A stretch of 51,621 bases of DNA from Bacteroidota bacterium (lineage in GTDB: Bacteria > Bacteroidota > Bacteroidia > UBA7662): NCBI GenBank assembly GCA_016868485.1, contig VGGT01000001.1:1-51621 (forward strand). Direction: 5' to 3'. A program made the translations under genes and the position numbers. Shown here piece by piece: positions 39,790 through 48,416 of the stretch (positions are counted from its first letter, which is position 1; the number at the start of each line of letters is the position of its first letter). The notes below the pieces were generated by a model that was not told where the DNA came from, searched no databases, and worked only from the letters and a program-made list of their open reading frames with translations.

Positions 39790-40611
39790 TTATTTCCTGC
39801 GGTTAACTATCAAACGATCGGATGATTTGCGTGGAGCCCGGGTTTTGTATCCCTTAGCCAACAATCCCTTACGAGAACGTGGGTGACCTCCGGAAGCCCT
39901 TCCTTCACCACCACCCATAGGGTGATCGACTGGATTCATGGCTACACCACGAACACGGGGCCGACGACCCAACCAACGACTTCTGCCCGCTTTACCGCTG
40001 ATCACCAAAAGATGGTCCTCATTGCTCAAACTACCTATAGTAGCCAAACAAGACTGAAGCACCATGCGCGTTTCACCACTTGGAAGCTTAATCGTTGCGT
40101 ATTTGTCGTCGCGCGCTGCCAGGATTGCACTTGAACCTGCACTACGAACCATTTGGCCACCCTTACCGGGCTGTATTTCGATGTTGTGAATAGCAGATCC
40201 AAGGGGGATATCCTTAAGCAACATGGCGTTACCCAATTCTGGGGTGGCGCCTGGGCCACTCATGACAGCCTGACCCACTTTAATTCCACGAGGTGCCAAA
40301 ATATACCTCTTTTCACCATCCGCATAATGCAAAAGGGCAACCCAAGCTGTGCGATTCGGATCATACTCCAAACTTGCAACCCGCGCAGGTATGTCGTGCT
40401 TGTTTCTTTTAAAATCGATAACACGCAACATCTGCTTGTGTCCACCACCACGGTAACGCATGGTCATTTTACCATTGCTGTTACGGCCTCCAGTCTTGCT
40501 GGTCGGAATTAATAAGCTCTTTTCTGGAGCAACCTTACTCAATTGTGAGCGGTCATCAGCGATCTTAAATCGCAATGACGGGGTTAACGGTCTGAATCTT
40601 TTAACGGGCAT
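39790..40611 (-). CDS. rplB: 50S ribosomal protein L2
   Basis: 273-aa protein needed for subunit association and peptidyl transfer. Motifs: SKTGGRNSNGKMTMRYRGGG near residue 35, LLKDIPLGSAIHNIEIQPGK and the conserved RGVAMNPVDHPMGGGEGR with the functionally important histidine. The end KGYKTRAPRKSSDRLIVNRR is typical. It lies three bases after rplW. Confidence 0.98.
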   Translation of the reverse strand: MPVKRFRPLTPSLRFKIADDRSQLSKVAPEKSLLIPTSKTGGRNSNGKMTMRYRGGGHKQMLRVIDFKRNKHDIPARVASLEYDPNRTAWVALLHYADGEKRYILAPRGIKVGQAVMSGPGATPELGNAMLLKDIPLGSAIHNIEIQPGKGGQMVRSAGSSAILAARDDKYATIKLPSGETRMVLQSCLATIGSLSNEDHLLVISGKAGRSRWLGRRPRVRGVAMNPVDHPMGGGEGRASGGHPRSRKGLLAKGYKTRAPRKSSDRLIVNRRK

Positions 40612-40614
40612 GAC

Positions 40615-40905
40615 TTAGATATTGCTGTAGAAATCGATGACATCACCCTCTTTTAGGGTAACTATAGCTTTCTTATAGGAGGCGGTCATACCGGTGAGTG
40701 TTCCCGATTTGGTGAATCTTCTTTTGCGGTCACCACGGCAACGCATGGTATTAACCGCTTCAATTCCCACACCATACATCTCCTCTATGGCCGAACGAAT
40801 CTGGATTTTATTGGCTCTTGGATCGACACGAAAAGCATATTGCCTACGCTTCTCACCAAGCACGGTCATTTTCTCAGAAATAATTGGTTTCCTTAAGATT
40901 TCCAT
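40615..40905 (-). CDS. rplW: 50S ribosomal protein L23
   Basis: 96-aa protein at the tunnel exit where trigger factor and SRP dock. It has LRKPIISEKMTVLGEKRRQY, FRVDPRANKIQIRSAIEEMY and GVGIEAVNTMRCRGDRKRR. One base separates its start from the rplD stop; rplB follows after three bases. Confidence 0.97.
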   Translation of the reverse strand: MEILRKPIISEKMTVLGEKRRQYAFRVDPRANKIQIRSAIEEMYGVGIEAVNTMRCRGDRKRRFTKSGTLTGMTASYKKAIVTLKEGDVIDFYSNI

Positions 40906-40906
40906 A

Positions 40907-41536
40907 TCACGGATTTAAATGCTGACTGATCTTTCCAACGGATGAACTCATCAAAAGAAGACGCGACGCCTTCATCAACTCATAAGTATTCAAATCCTCG
41001 GCTCGAACCACACGCGCCTTTTGAAGATTGCGGCTCGATAAAACCAGAGCCTCATTCTTTTCGGAAGTGACAACCAAGACACGCTGGTTGGATGCTTGGA
41101 ACCCACTTAAAAAACGAGCAAATGCACTCGTTTTTGGTGCCTCGAAGGTAAAATCCTCAAGGACAGTGATCTGACTGTCTGCTGCCTTTTGGGATAAAGC
41201 CGATCTACGCGCTAATGCCTTTACCTTCTTATTGAGTTTGAAGCTGTAGTCGCGCGGCTTAGGACCGAAAACACGGGCACCACCTTTATACAGAGGGTTA
41301 TTAATATCCCCCTTACGTGCGCCGCCAGTGCCTTTCTGCTTGTGAAGCTTGCGGGTAGAACCCGACATTTCACTACGCTCTTTCGCCTTATGGGTACCCT
41401 GACGCTGGTGGGCAAGATACTGCTTCACGTCGAGGTACATCGCGTGGGTATTGGGCTCAATTCCGAAAACGGCATCAGGCAACTCAACAGTTGCTGCCGT
41501 TTCTTGGCCCTCTTTGTTGTAAACTTTGACTAACAT
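40907..41536 (-). CDS. rplD: 50S ribosomal protein L4
   Basis: 209-aa protein lining the exit tunnel; in E. coli it also autoregulates the S10 operon. Motifs: RQGTHKAKERSEMSGSTRKL, HKQKGTGGARKGDINNPLYK (the tunnel loop), GGARVFGPKPRDYSFKLNKK and RRSALSQKAA. The frame is open five codons upstream, but ATG at 41536 follows the rplC stop by one base and matches other L4 starts (MLVKVYNKEG). Confidence 0.97.
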   Translation of the reverse strand: MLVKVYNKEGQETAATVELPDAVFGIEPNTHAMYLDVKQYLAHQRQGTHKAKERSEMSGSTRKLHKQKGTGGARKGDINNPLYKGGARVFGPKPRDYSFKLNKKVKALARRSALSQKAADSQITVLEDFTFEAPKTSAFARFLSGFQASNQRVLVVTSEKNEALVLSSRNLQKARVVRAEDLNTYELMKASRLLLMSSSVGKISQHLNP

Positions 41537-41537
41537 A

Positions 41538-42155
41538 CTATTTCTCAACAATTACGAATGAACCTTTAGGTCCGGGCACTGAGCCTTTAACCACAAGCAA
41601 ATTTTTATCGGCATATACCTTGATCACCTCAAGGTTCTGCACTTTAACACGAGCACCTCCGGTGCGGCCTGCCATGCGCATGCCTTTGAATACTTTACTG
41701 GGGAAAGAAGAAGCACCGAGAGAACCTGGCGCCCTAAGTCGGTTGTGCTGACCGTGTGTTTGACCACCTACTCCACCAAAACCATGGCGCTTCACTACGC
41801 CTTGAAAGCCCTTTCCCTTGCTGATCCCGACCACATCAACAGAATCACCAGGCTCAAAAATTGAGACGTTCACCAAATCCCCAAGCGCAGCGTTGCTGGA
41901 ATCACCACGGAACTCAACCACCTTTCTTTTCGGTGTTGTACCCGCGCGGCGAAAATGACCCACCAAAGCATTAGGTGTGTTTTTTTCTTTGCGGTCTCCG
42001 AAAGCCAATTGTATGGCCGCATAACCCTCTTTGTCCTCTGTCTTTACCTGAGTAACCACGCAAGGACCCGTCTCCAACACCGTACAGGGAAGCATTTTGC
42101 CATCTGCACCAAAAATGCTGGTCATTCCCACTTTCTTTCCAATTATTCCCGACAT
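41538..42155 (-). CDS. rplC: 50S ribosomal protein L3
   Basis: 205-aa early-assembly protein that reaches the peptidyl transferase centre. It begins MSGIIGKKVGMTSIFGADGK and has KGKGFQGVVKRHGFGGVGGQ. GGQTHGQHNRLRAPGSLGA holds the glutamine that PrmB methylates in other bacteria, followed by KGMRMAGRTGGARVKVQNL. It lies four bases after rpsJ. Confidence 0.98.
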   Translation of the reverse strand: MSGIIGKKVGMTSIFGADGKMLPCTVLETGPCVVTQVKTEDKEGYAAIQLAFGDRKEKNTPNALVGHFRRAGTTPKRKVVEFRGDSSNAALGDLVNVSIFEPGDSVDVVGISKGKGFQGVVKRHGFGGVGGQTHGQHNRLRAPGSLGASSFPSKVFKGMRMAGRTGGARVKVQNLEVIKVYADKNLLVVKGSVPGPKGSFVIVEK

Positions 42156-42159
42156 ATCG

Positions 42160-42465
42160 TTATACTTTAATTTCTACTTCAACACCACTAGGCAAATCCA
42201 ACTTCATCAGGGCATCAACAGTCTTGGCACTGGACCCATGAATATCTAAAATCCTCCTGTACGTACACAATTGAAACTGCTCCCTTGCCTTTTTGTTGAC
42301 GTGCGGCGACTTCAACACCGTAAAAATCTTTTTGCGGGTTGGCAATGGAATGGGACCAATAACCACGGCGCTGGTCAGTTTAACCGTCTTTACAATCTTA
42401 TCAGCCGTTTTATCGACCAGATTGTAATCAAACGATTTAAGTTTTATGCGAATTCTTTGGCTCAT
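42160..42465 (-). CDS. rpsJ: 30S ribosomal protein S10
   Basis: 101-aa S10 (NusE), a ribosomal head protein that also joins NusB in transcription antitermination. It begins MSQRIRIKLKSFDYNLVDKT and has GPIPLPTRKKIFTVLKSPHV and YRRILDIHGSSAKTVDALMK. It starts 13 bases after fusA; no tuf gene intervenes, unlike in E. coli. Confidence 0.98.
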   Translation of the reverse strand: MSQRIRIKLKSFDYNLVDKTADKIVKTVKLTSAVVIGPIPLPTRKKIFTVLKSPHVNKKAREQFQLCTYRRILDIHGSSAKTVDALMKLDLPSGVEVEIKV

Positions 42466-42478
42466 ATGCTGTAGCTGT

Positions 42479-44611
42479 TTAATTCTTTTCGGCTTTCATG
42501 GCCTTGTATTTGGCCAAAACATCCTCGGAAATATTCTTAGGCGTTTCCGTGTAATGAGAAAACTCCATGGTAGAAGTGGCACGACCAGAGGTGAGGGTTC
42601 TGAGTACCGTAACGTATCCGAACATTTCGGCCAACGGCACCTGAGCCTTAATAACCTGAGCACCGTTTCGGCTGTCCATACCCTGCATTTGTCCGCGGCG
42701 CTTGTTGAGGTCACCGATGACATCACCCATGTATTCTTCAGGGGTAATGACCTCCACCTTCATAATGGGCTCAAGCAGGATGGGATTGGCCTTCCGGCAA
42801 GCCTCACGGAAAGCACTCCGTGCAGCGATTTCGAAAGACAATGAATCAGAGTCGACTGCGTGGAACGAGCCATCAAACAACCGAACCTTTAAATTATCGA
42901 TATTAAATCCTGCCAAAACGCCGGTCGACATGGCCGCTGCGAAACCCTTCTCAACAGAAGGGATGAACTCGCGCGGAATGGCTCCACCCACAATCTCATT
43001 CACAAACTCCAAACCGGGCTTCTCTGGATCGCCGGGCATCACTTCAACCTGAATATCGGCGAATTTACCACGGCCACCCGTTTGTTTCTTGTAAACCTCA
43101 CGGTGGATAACCGGAGCGGTAATGGCCTCCTTATAGTTTACTTGCGGTGCACCCTGGTTGCATTCAACCTTGAACTCACGGCGCAGGCGATCCACGATGA
43201 TCTCTAAGTGCAGCTCACCCATACCTTGGATGATGGTCTGACCTGTGTCCTCATCGGTATGCACACGGAAGGTCGGATCTTCTTCGGCCAATTTGGCCAA
43301 AGCGTTACCCAACTTATCTGAATCGGCTTGGGTTTTTGGCTCTACAGCCAAACCAATTACGGGCTCAGGGAATTGCATGGCCTCCAACAAAATCAGGGCC
43401 TTCTCATCGCAAAGGGTATCTCCAGTCTTAATGTCCTTAAATCCAACAGCGGCACAGATATCACCTGCTTCAACAAACTCAATGGCCTTACGGTCGTTGG
43501 CGTGCATTTGAAACAACCGAGAAATACGTTCTTTCTCAATCAAGATTCCTTTATCGGCATCACTACGAACTTTCGAAACATAGGATCCGGCTTCTAAACG
43601 GCCGGAATAGACACGGAAAAACACCAATCGACCTACGAAAGGATCGGTTGCCACCTTAAAAGCGAGCGCACAAAAAGGCTCATCCACCGAAGGCTTGCGC
43701 GTTAAGTCAGCATCAGTCTTGGGATCGGTACCTTTCACCGCTTCGGTATCTACAGGTGAAGGCATGTAGGAGCACACGGCATCCAAAACGGCCTGAACCC
43801 CTTTGTTCTTGAAAGAAGACCCGCACATCATGGGCACAAATTTTCCATCAATAACCGCACTGCGGATGGCTACCCGCATTTCCTCTTCTGTAATGGAATC
43901 AGGATTATCGAAAAATTTCTCCATCAACTCCATATCGTATTCCGCACAGATTTCGACCAATTTCTGACGGCTCTCATTGGCAAGCTCCACCAAATCCTCA
44001 GGAATCGGAATTTCCTTGTAGGTCATTCCTTTGCTGTCTTCATCCCAAATGATGGCTTTGTTGGTGATTAGGTCAACCACTCCTTTGAAATGTTCCTCAG
44101 AACCTATGGGCACCTGAAGAGGAATAGCCACTGAACCGAGCATTTCCCGCACTTGATTACAAACTGCGAAAAAGTCGGCCCCCTGACGATCCATTTTGTT
44201 TACGAATCCAATGCGCGGCACGCCGTAGTTGTCGGCTAAACGCCAATTGGTTTCTGACTGAGGCTCAACGCCATCTACGGCTGAAAACAAAAACACCAAT
44301 CCGTCCAGTACCCGCAACGAGCGATTAACCTCTACGGTGAAGTCAACGTGGCCCGGGGTATCGATGATGTTGATGGCGTAATCGGTATTTTGCCAATTCC
44401 AAGTGGTCTTGGTGGCAGCCGAGGTGATGGTGATTCCGCGCTCTTGCTCTTGAGCCATCCAGTCCATAGTGGCCGCACCATCATGCACTTCCCCTATTTT
44501 ATGAGTCATGCCCGTGTAATACAGAATCCGCTCCGTTGTGGTGGTCTTACCCGCATCGATGTGGGCGGCAATACCGATATTTCGTACAAACTTAAGGTCT
44601 TTCTGGGCCAT
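42479..44611 (-). CDS. fusA: Translation elongation factor G
   Basis: 710-aa translocase GTPase. G1 is AHIDAGKT (residues 16-23); G2 region HDGAATMDWMAQEQERGITI; G3 DTPGHVDFT; G4 NKMDRQGAD. Domains II to V follow, with MGELHLEIIVDRLRREF in domain III and RRGQMQGMDSRNGAQ in domain V. The frame is open 29 codons upstream across rpsG, but ATG at 44611 (MAQKDLKFVRN) is the normal start, four bases after rpsG. A single fusA here does not exclude paralogues elsewhere. Confidence 0.98.
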   Translation of the reverse strand: MAQKDLKFVRNIGIAAHIDAGKTTTTERILYYTGMTHKIGEVHDGAATMDWMAQEQERGITITSAATKTTWNWQNTDYAINIIDTPGHVDFTVEVNRSLRVLDGLVFLFSAVDGVEPQSETNWRLADNYGVPRIGFVNKMDRQGADFFAVCNQVREMLGSVAIPLQVPIGSEEHFKGVVDLITNKAIIWDEDSKGMTYKEIPIPEDLVELANESRQKLVEICAEYDMELMEKFFDNPDSITEEEMRVAIRSAVIDGKFVPMMCGSSFKNKGVQAVLDAVCSYMPSPVDTEAVKGTDPKTDADLTRKPSVDEPFCALAFKVATDPFVGRLVFFRVYSGRLEAGSYVSKVRSDADKGILIEKERISRLFQMHANDRKAIEFVEAGDICAAVGFKDIKTGDTLCDEKALILLEAMQFPEPVIGLAVEPKTQADSDKLGNALAKLAEEDPTFRVHTDEDTGQTIIQGMGELHLEIIVDRLRREFKVECNQGAPQVNYKEAITAPVIHREVYKKQTGGRGKFADIQVEVMPGDPEKPGLEFVNEIVGGAIPREFIPSVEKGFAAAMSTGVLAGFNIDNLKVRLFDGSFHAVDSDSLSFEIAARSAFREACRKANPILLEPIMKVEVITPEEYMGDVIGDLNKRRGQMQGMDSRNGAQVIKAQVPLAEMFGYVTVLRTLTSGRATSTMEFSHYTETPKNISEDVLAKYKAMKAEKN

Positions 44612-44615
44612 GTTA

Positions 44616-45083
44616 TCAGAATCTGAAATGTGAGAACGCTTTGTTGGCTTCGGCCATTTTGTAGGTATCTTCCTTCTTTTTAACGGCAGCGCCTTCACCT
44701 TTAGCAGCAGCGATTACCTCAGCGGCTAAACGATCTACCATGGTTTTTTCATTGCGCTTGCGTGCATAATTAATGAGCCAACGCATGCCCAATGCTTGTT
44801 TGCGCACGGGGTTAACTTCGATCGGCACTTGGTAGGTGGCTCCACCGACCCGGCGGCTCTTTACTTCAACGGCAGGCATGACATTGCCCATGGCTCTACG
44901 CCACACTTCTAGGCCATTTTCGCCCGCCTTCTTTTCAACGACTTCCATCGCTGTGTAGAAAATGGTGGCAGCTGTACTCTTGCGACCCTCAAACATCATA
45001 TTGTTGATGAAGCGGGTGACCATCACATCTTGAAACTTGGGATCAGGCTCAACGATCCTTCTTTTGGCCCTGGTCTTTCTCAT
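44616..45083 (-). CDS. rpsG: 30S ribosomal protein S7
   Basis: 155-aa protein that nucleates assembly of the 30S head. It begins MRKTRAKRRIVEPDPKFQDV and has TRFINNMMFEGRKSTAATIF, VKSRRVGGATYQVPIEVNP and RWLINYARKRNEKTMVDRLA. The frame is open 27 codons upstream within rpsL; ATG at 45083 follows the rpsL TGA by one base and is chosen. Confidence 0.98.
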   Translation of the reverse strand: MRKTRAKRRIVEPDPKFQDVMVTRFINNMMFEGRKSTAATIFYTAMEVVEKKAGENGLEVWRRAMGNVMPAVEVKSRRVGGATYQVPIEVNPVRKQALGMRWLINYARKRNEKTMVDRLAAEVIAAAKGEGAAVKKKEDTYKMAEANKAFSHFRF

Positions 45084-45084
45084 G

Positions 45085-45486
45085 TCAATTATTTTTCTTT
45101 TTAGCGGTTGGAGCGGCTTGTTTGGCTTTTGCCCCATACTTAGAACGACCTTGCTTACGCCCATTAACCCCCGCGGTGTCTAATGCACCCCGTATGATGT
45201 GGTAACGAACACCGGGCAAATCCTTCACACGACCGCCACGAATCAGTACGATTGAGTGCTCCTGTAAGTTGTGACCTTCTCCCGGAATATAAGCATTAAC
45301 CTCCTTTTGGTTGGTTAGACGAACACGAGCCACCTTGCGCATTGCCGAATTCGGCTTCTTGGGCGTGGTGGTATAAACACGGGTGCAAACACCACGGCGT
45401 TGTGGACAAGAGTCAAGAGCGGGCGATTTGCTCTTGTCGCTCTTGTGCTCCCGGCCGAGGCGTACAAGTTGTTGGATGGTGGGCAT
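45085..45486 (-). CDS. rpsL: 30S ribosomal protein S12
   Basis: 133-aa decoding-centre protein and first gene of the cluster. It begins MPTIQQLVRLGREHKSDKSK. TTTPKKPNSAMRKVARVRLT and GGRVKDLPGVRYH keep the lysines that are changed in streptomycin-resistant mutants, so the sequence reads as wild type there. The second motif also holds the aspartate that RimO modifies in other species. A consensus promoter lies upstream, giving a leader of roughly 50 bases. Confidence 0.98.
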   Translation of the reverse strand: MPTIQQLVRLGREHKSDKSKSPALDSCPQRRGVCTRVYTTTPKKPNSAMRKVARVRLTNQKEVNAYIPGEGHNLQEHSIVLIRGGRVKDLPGVRYHIIRGALDTAGVNGRKQGRSKYGAKAKQAAPTAKKKNN

Positions 45487-45540
45487 ATGCTAAACGTGCG
45501 CGGTTGATAAAACAGATAAACCCCCTACTTTGAGGGAGTG

Positions 45541-45572
45541 CAAAGGTAGTAGAAAAAGAGAATATGACCAAA
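45541..45572 (-). promoter_or_regulatory. Promoter of the str-S10-spc-alpha cluster
   Basis: On the minus strand TACCTTTG (45541-45548) matches TAnnTTTG, and TTTG (45569-45572) lies exactly 20 bases upstream: a full Bacteroidota consensus promoter. The ATG of rpsL is 54 bases downstream of the -7 box. The leader contains a short CCCTC/GGGGG inverted repeat of unknown meaning. Confidence 0.8.
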
Positions 45573-45635
45573 CGGCAGAGAAAAAAAATCCGTGGCCATG
45601 AAATCCGTATTTTTAGGCTTTAAATCGCATTCCCC

Positions 45636-46925
45636 ATGAAGTACGCCCCTGCCCCATCCCTATTATTCGAGAACAATCGCCGACGTTTTACTGAGCGCAT
45701 GCAAGCCGGTTGTATCGCCGTGTTCAGCACCAATGATTCGTTTCCCAGAAACGCCGACGCCGACTATGCCTTTCGCCCGAACAGCGATCTTTATTGGCTC
45801 ACCGGAATAGACCAAGAAGACACCCACCTCATCCTGTTCCCGGATTGTCCTGTAACTGAATTGCGGGAGGTCCTGTTTATTCGTGAAACGAACGAGGAGC
45901 TCACCATTTGGGAGGGACCGAAACACAGCAAGGAACGCGCTCGGGAACTATCGGGCATCCATACCATTCGATGGAGCACAACATTTGAAGGTCAACTGCA
46001 TCCACTCATGACCTATGCCAAGGGCTGCTACCTCAATACCAATGAAAACGACCGACTCGGGAATTTCCTCCCCGATTCATCGCATCGTTTAGCCGCCCGG
46101 CTCCAAAGCCGATACCCCCTCCACGACTACCACCGTGCTGCCCCATTGTTTGCTCAGCTGCGCTCGCGCAAGCAAACAGAGGAAATAGACATGCTCAAGG
46201 AAGCAGTAAAAATTACCGGTGATGCCTTCTGCGAAATCTTGCCAAAAATCAAGCCCGGAATTTGGGAATTTGATATAGAAGCAGAACTCATTCGTTCTAT
46301 GCTCAAGAATCGGGCTCATGGATTCTCTTTCACCCCAATAATTGCCTCAGGCGCATCGGCCTGTATCCTTCACTATACCCATAACGACCGCATCTGCGCG
46401 GATGGAGACCTCATTTTGATGGATTTCGGCGCCGATTACGGTCATTATGCAGGCGATATGACCCGATGCGTGCCGGCCAACGGCCGCTTTTCGGCCCGAC
46501 AAAAGCAACTCTATGATGCCGTATTGCGCGTGCAGACCGAAGCCACCAAACTACTCACTGTGGGGCGAACCCTCAACGAATACAACCAGGCATCGGCCCT
46601 GATCATGCAGGAAGAACTTTTGAGCATCGGCCTTCTGACTTCCGAGGAAGTGAAAAATGCACCGTTAGATGCGCCCGCTTATAAAAAGTATTTTCCCCAC
46701 GGTACCGGACATTTCTTGGGAATTGACGTACACGACATCGGCGAGCGCTATGGCCAACTCGACGAAGGGATGGTGATCACCTGCGAACCCGGTATATATG
46801 TCCGCGCCGAGGGCATCGGAATCAGAATTGAAAATGACATCCTCATCACCGCCAACGGCCCCATGAACTTAATGGAAGGAACTCCCATCGAAACCGAAGA
46901 AATAGAGCATTTGATGAACGCCTAA
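45636..46925 (+). CDS. pepP: Xaa-Pro aminopeptidase (aminopeptidase P family)
   Basis: 429-aa M24B metallopeptidase that removes N-terminal residues preceding proline. The N-terminal domain has FRPNSDLYWLTGIDQEDTHL. The pita-bread catalytic domain supplies the dinuclear metal ligands D263 and D274 (MDFGADYGHYAGDMTR), H359 (FPHGTGHFLGIDVHD), E384 (TCEPGIYVRAEG) and E399 (IRIENDILI). It lies alone on the plus strand, divergent from rpsL and convergent with gltA. A near-consensus box TATTTTTA is at 45608-45615. Its stop codon lies in a three-copy 19-bp tandem repeat. Confidence 0.95.
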   Translation: MKYAPAPSLLFENNRRRFTERMQAGCIAVFSTNDSFPRNADADYAFRPNSDLYWLTGIDQEDTHLILFPDCPVTELREVLFIRETNEELTIWEGPKHSKERARELSGIHTIRWSTTFEGQLHPLMTYAKGCYLNTNENDRLGNFLPDSSHRLAARLQSRYPLHDYHRAAPLFAQLRSRKQTEEIDMLKEAVKITGDAFCEILPKIKPGIWEFDIEAELIRSMLKNRAHGFSFTPIIASGASACILHYTHNDRICADGDLILMDFGADYGHYAGDMTRCVPANGRFSARQKQLYDAVLRVQTEATKLLTVGRTLNEYNQASALIMQEELLSIGLLTSEEVKNAPLDAPAYKKYFPHGTGHFLGIDVHDIGERYGQLDEGMVITCEPGIYVRAEGIGIRIENDILITANGPMNLMEGTPIETEEIEHLMNA

Positions 46926-46969
46926 GCCGGTGATGAATATCTAAGCCAGAGATGAACGCCTAAGCCGGT
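46913..46969. repeat. 19-bp tandem repeat x3 across the pepP stop codon
   Basis: Units at 46913-46931, 46932-46950 and 46951-46969. Copies one and three are identical (gatgaacgcctaagccggt); copy two has five substitutions. The first copy contains the last codons and TAA of pepP, so the gene end itself has been triplicated. The period of 19 is not a multiple of three. Confidence 0.93.
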
Positions 46970-46970
46970 G

Positions 46971-47004
46971 CCCACTACACAGACAAAATTTCTCTGTGCT
47001 TGGG
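46971..47004. terminator. Possible bidirectional hairpin between pepP and gltA
   Basis: CCCA-CTA-CACAGA ... TCTGTG-CT-TGGG forms an imperfect hairpin with a nine-base loop in the spacer of two convergent genes. There is no strong T-tract on either side, so termination is only a possibility. Confidence 0.35.
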
Positions 47005-47007
47005 ATC

Positions 47008-48300
47008 CTAAGCCTTGCGCTTACCCACGGGCACATAATCGCGCTCAGGGTGACCGATGTAGAGTTGACGCGGTCTTCCAATCGGCTCATTCGATTCGCG
47101 CATTTCCTTCCATTGACTGATCCATCCGGGAAGGCGACCCAAAGCAAACATGACGGTAAACATATCCGTTGGAATTCCGATGGCTCTGTAAATGATTCCC
47201 GAATAGAAATCGACATTCGGGTAGAGTTTACGCTCCACAAAATACGCGTCGCTCAAGGCAGTTTCTTCCAATTGCTTGGCAATGTCTAGGATCGGGTCGT
47301 TGATGCCTAAGCGATTTAATACTTGATCGCAAGCCACTTTGATGATCTTCGCACGCGGATCGAAGTTTTTGTAGACACGGTGTCCGAAGCCCATTAAACG
47401 GAATGGATCATTTTTGTCTTTGGCTTTGGCGATATACTTTTGAGCATCACCACCGTCTTCTTTGATGGCCTCCAGCATTTCAATCACCGCTTGGTTGGCC
47501 CCACCGTGCAGCGGCCCCCACAAGGCGCCGATGCCCGCAGCGACGGAGGCATAAATATTGGCATGCGATGAGCCCACAATGCGCACTGTTGAAGTGGAGC
47601 AATTTTGTTCGTGGTCGGCATGAAGAATCAACAACTTATTGAGGGCATCAACCACCACTGGATCGGGCACATATTCTTCCGTACGGTGGCCAAACATCAT
47701 CATCAGGAAATTGGACACATAATCGTACTTGTTATTGGGGTACATATAGGGGTGACCAATCGCTTTTTTGTATGTCCAGGCCGCGATGGTCGCCATTTTA
47801 GCGATGAGGCGATGAATGGTGCGGTCAACATCTTCCGCAGAACGATTGGGAATCAGGGAGTTGGGGTAGAAACTCGAAAGCGATGCAATGGTGCTCATCA
47901 GCACGCCCATGGGGTGCGTTCCACCTGGATAGGCATCTAAGAACTTCTTGATGTTCTCATGAACCAATGTGCGGCGAATAATCGATTGGTTGAACTGTTC
48001 CAACTGCACAGCCGAAGGCAATTCACCATACAAAAGGAGGTAACTCACTTCCATAAATGAGGAATGCCCAGCCAACTGCTCAATCGGGTACCCTCTGTAG
48101 CGCAAGATGCCTAAATCACCATCGATAAAAGTGATGGCACTTTTGGTAGCACCCGTATTTTTGTAAGCTGGATCTAAGGTGATTAGCCCTGTTTCGTCGC
48201 GCAGCTTTGAGATATCGACGGCGCGTTCGTTTTCGGTTCCGGTGAGGATGGGGTAACTGAAACGTTCGCTACCCAAGTGCAGTTCGACTGAGTCGGACAT
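47008..48300 (-). CDS. gltA: Citrate synthase
   Basis: 430-aa enzyme condensing oxaloacetate and acetyl-CoA, entry to the TCA cycle. It has the type II layout: an N-terminal beta domain (SERFSYPILTGTENERAVDI), LGILRYRGYPIEQLA, NCSTSTVRIVGSSHANIYAS, the catalytic histidine regions WGPLHGGANQAV and MGFGHRVYKNFDPRA, and the end RPRQLYIGHPERDYVPV. A promoter box lies 93 bases upstream. It is separated from pntB by 116 A/T-rich bases on the same strand. Confidence 0.97.
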   Translation of the reverse strand: MSDSVELHLGSERFSYPILTGTENERAVDISKLRDETGLITLDPAYKNTGATKSAITFIDGDLGILRYRGYPIEQLAGHSSFMEVSYLLLYGELPSAVQLEQFNQSIIRRTLVHENIKKFLDAYPGGTHPMGVLMSTIASLSSFYPNSLIPNRSAEDVDRTIHRLIAKMATIAAWTYKKAIGHPYMYPNNKYDYVSNFLMMMFGHRTEEYVPDPVVVDALNKLLILHADHEQNCSTSTVRIVGSSHANIYASVAAGIGALWGPLHGGANQAVIEMLEAIKEDGGDAQKYIAKAKDKNDPFRLMGFGHRVYKNFDPRAKIIKVACDQVLNRLGINDPILDIAKQLEETALSDAYFVERKLYPNVDFYSGIIYRAIGIPTDMFTVMFALGRLPGWISQWKEMRESNEPIGRPRQLYIGHPERDYVPVGKRKA

Positions 48301-48393
48301 AAATTAGGGGGATAAGGGGGCTAAAGGGAAATGGAGTGGGCTGATTAGGGTAAAAAAAGAAAAAATGAAAACAAAGAACAAAAACGACTTCTA

Positions 48394-48401
48394 CAAAAAT
48401 A
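48394..48401 (-). promoter_or_regulatory. gltA promoter -7 box
   Basis: On the minus strand TATTTTTG matches TAnnTTTG, 93 bases before the gltA ATG. No clear -33 TTG at the usual distance. The leader downstream is rich in T and C runs, with no recognised riboswitch. Confidence 0.5.
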
Positions 48402-48416
48402 CGCAAAAAAAGACCG

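Noticed and set aside
42160..42478. Missing tuf gene as a possible deletion between fusA and rpsJ
   Set aside because: Absence of tuf at this position is common in Bacteroidota, so it is not evidence of loss.
45487..45540. Possible ribosomal-protein autoregulatory leader ahead of rpsL
   Set aside because: The only inverted repeat is about four to five pairs long, too weak to call a regulatory structure.
48301..48416. Possible riboswitch or small RNA upstream of gltA
   Set aside because: The region is only A/T-rich with simple runs; I see no conserved stem structure beyond the promoter box.
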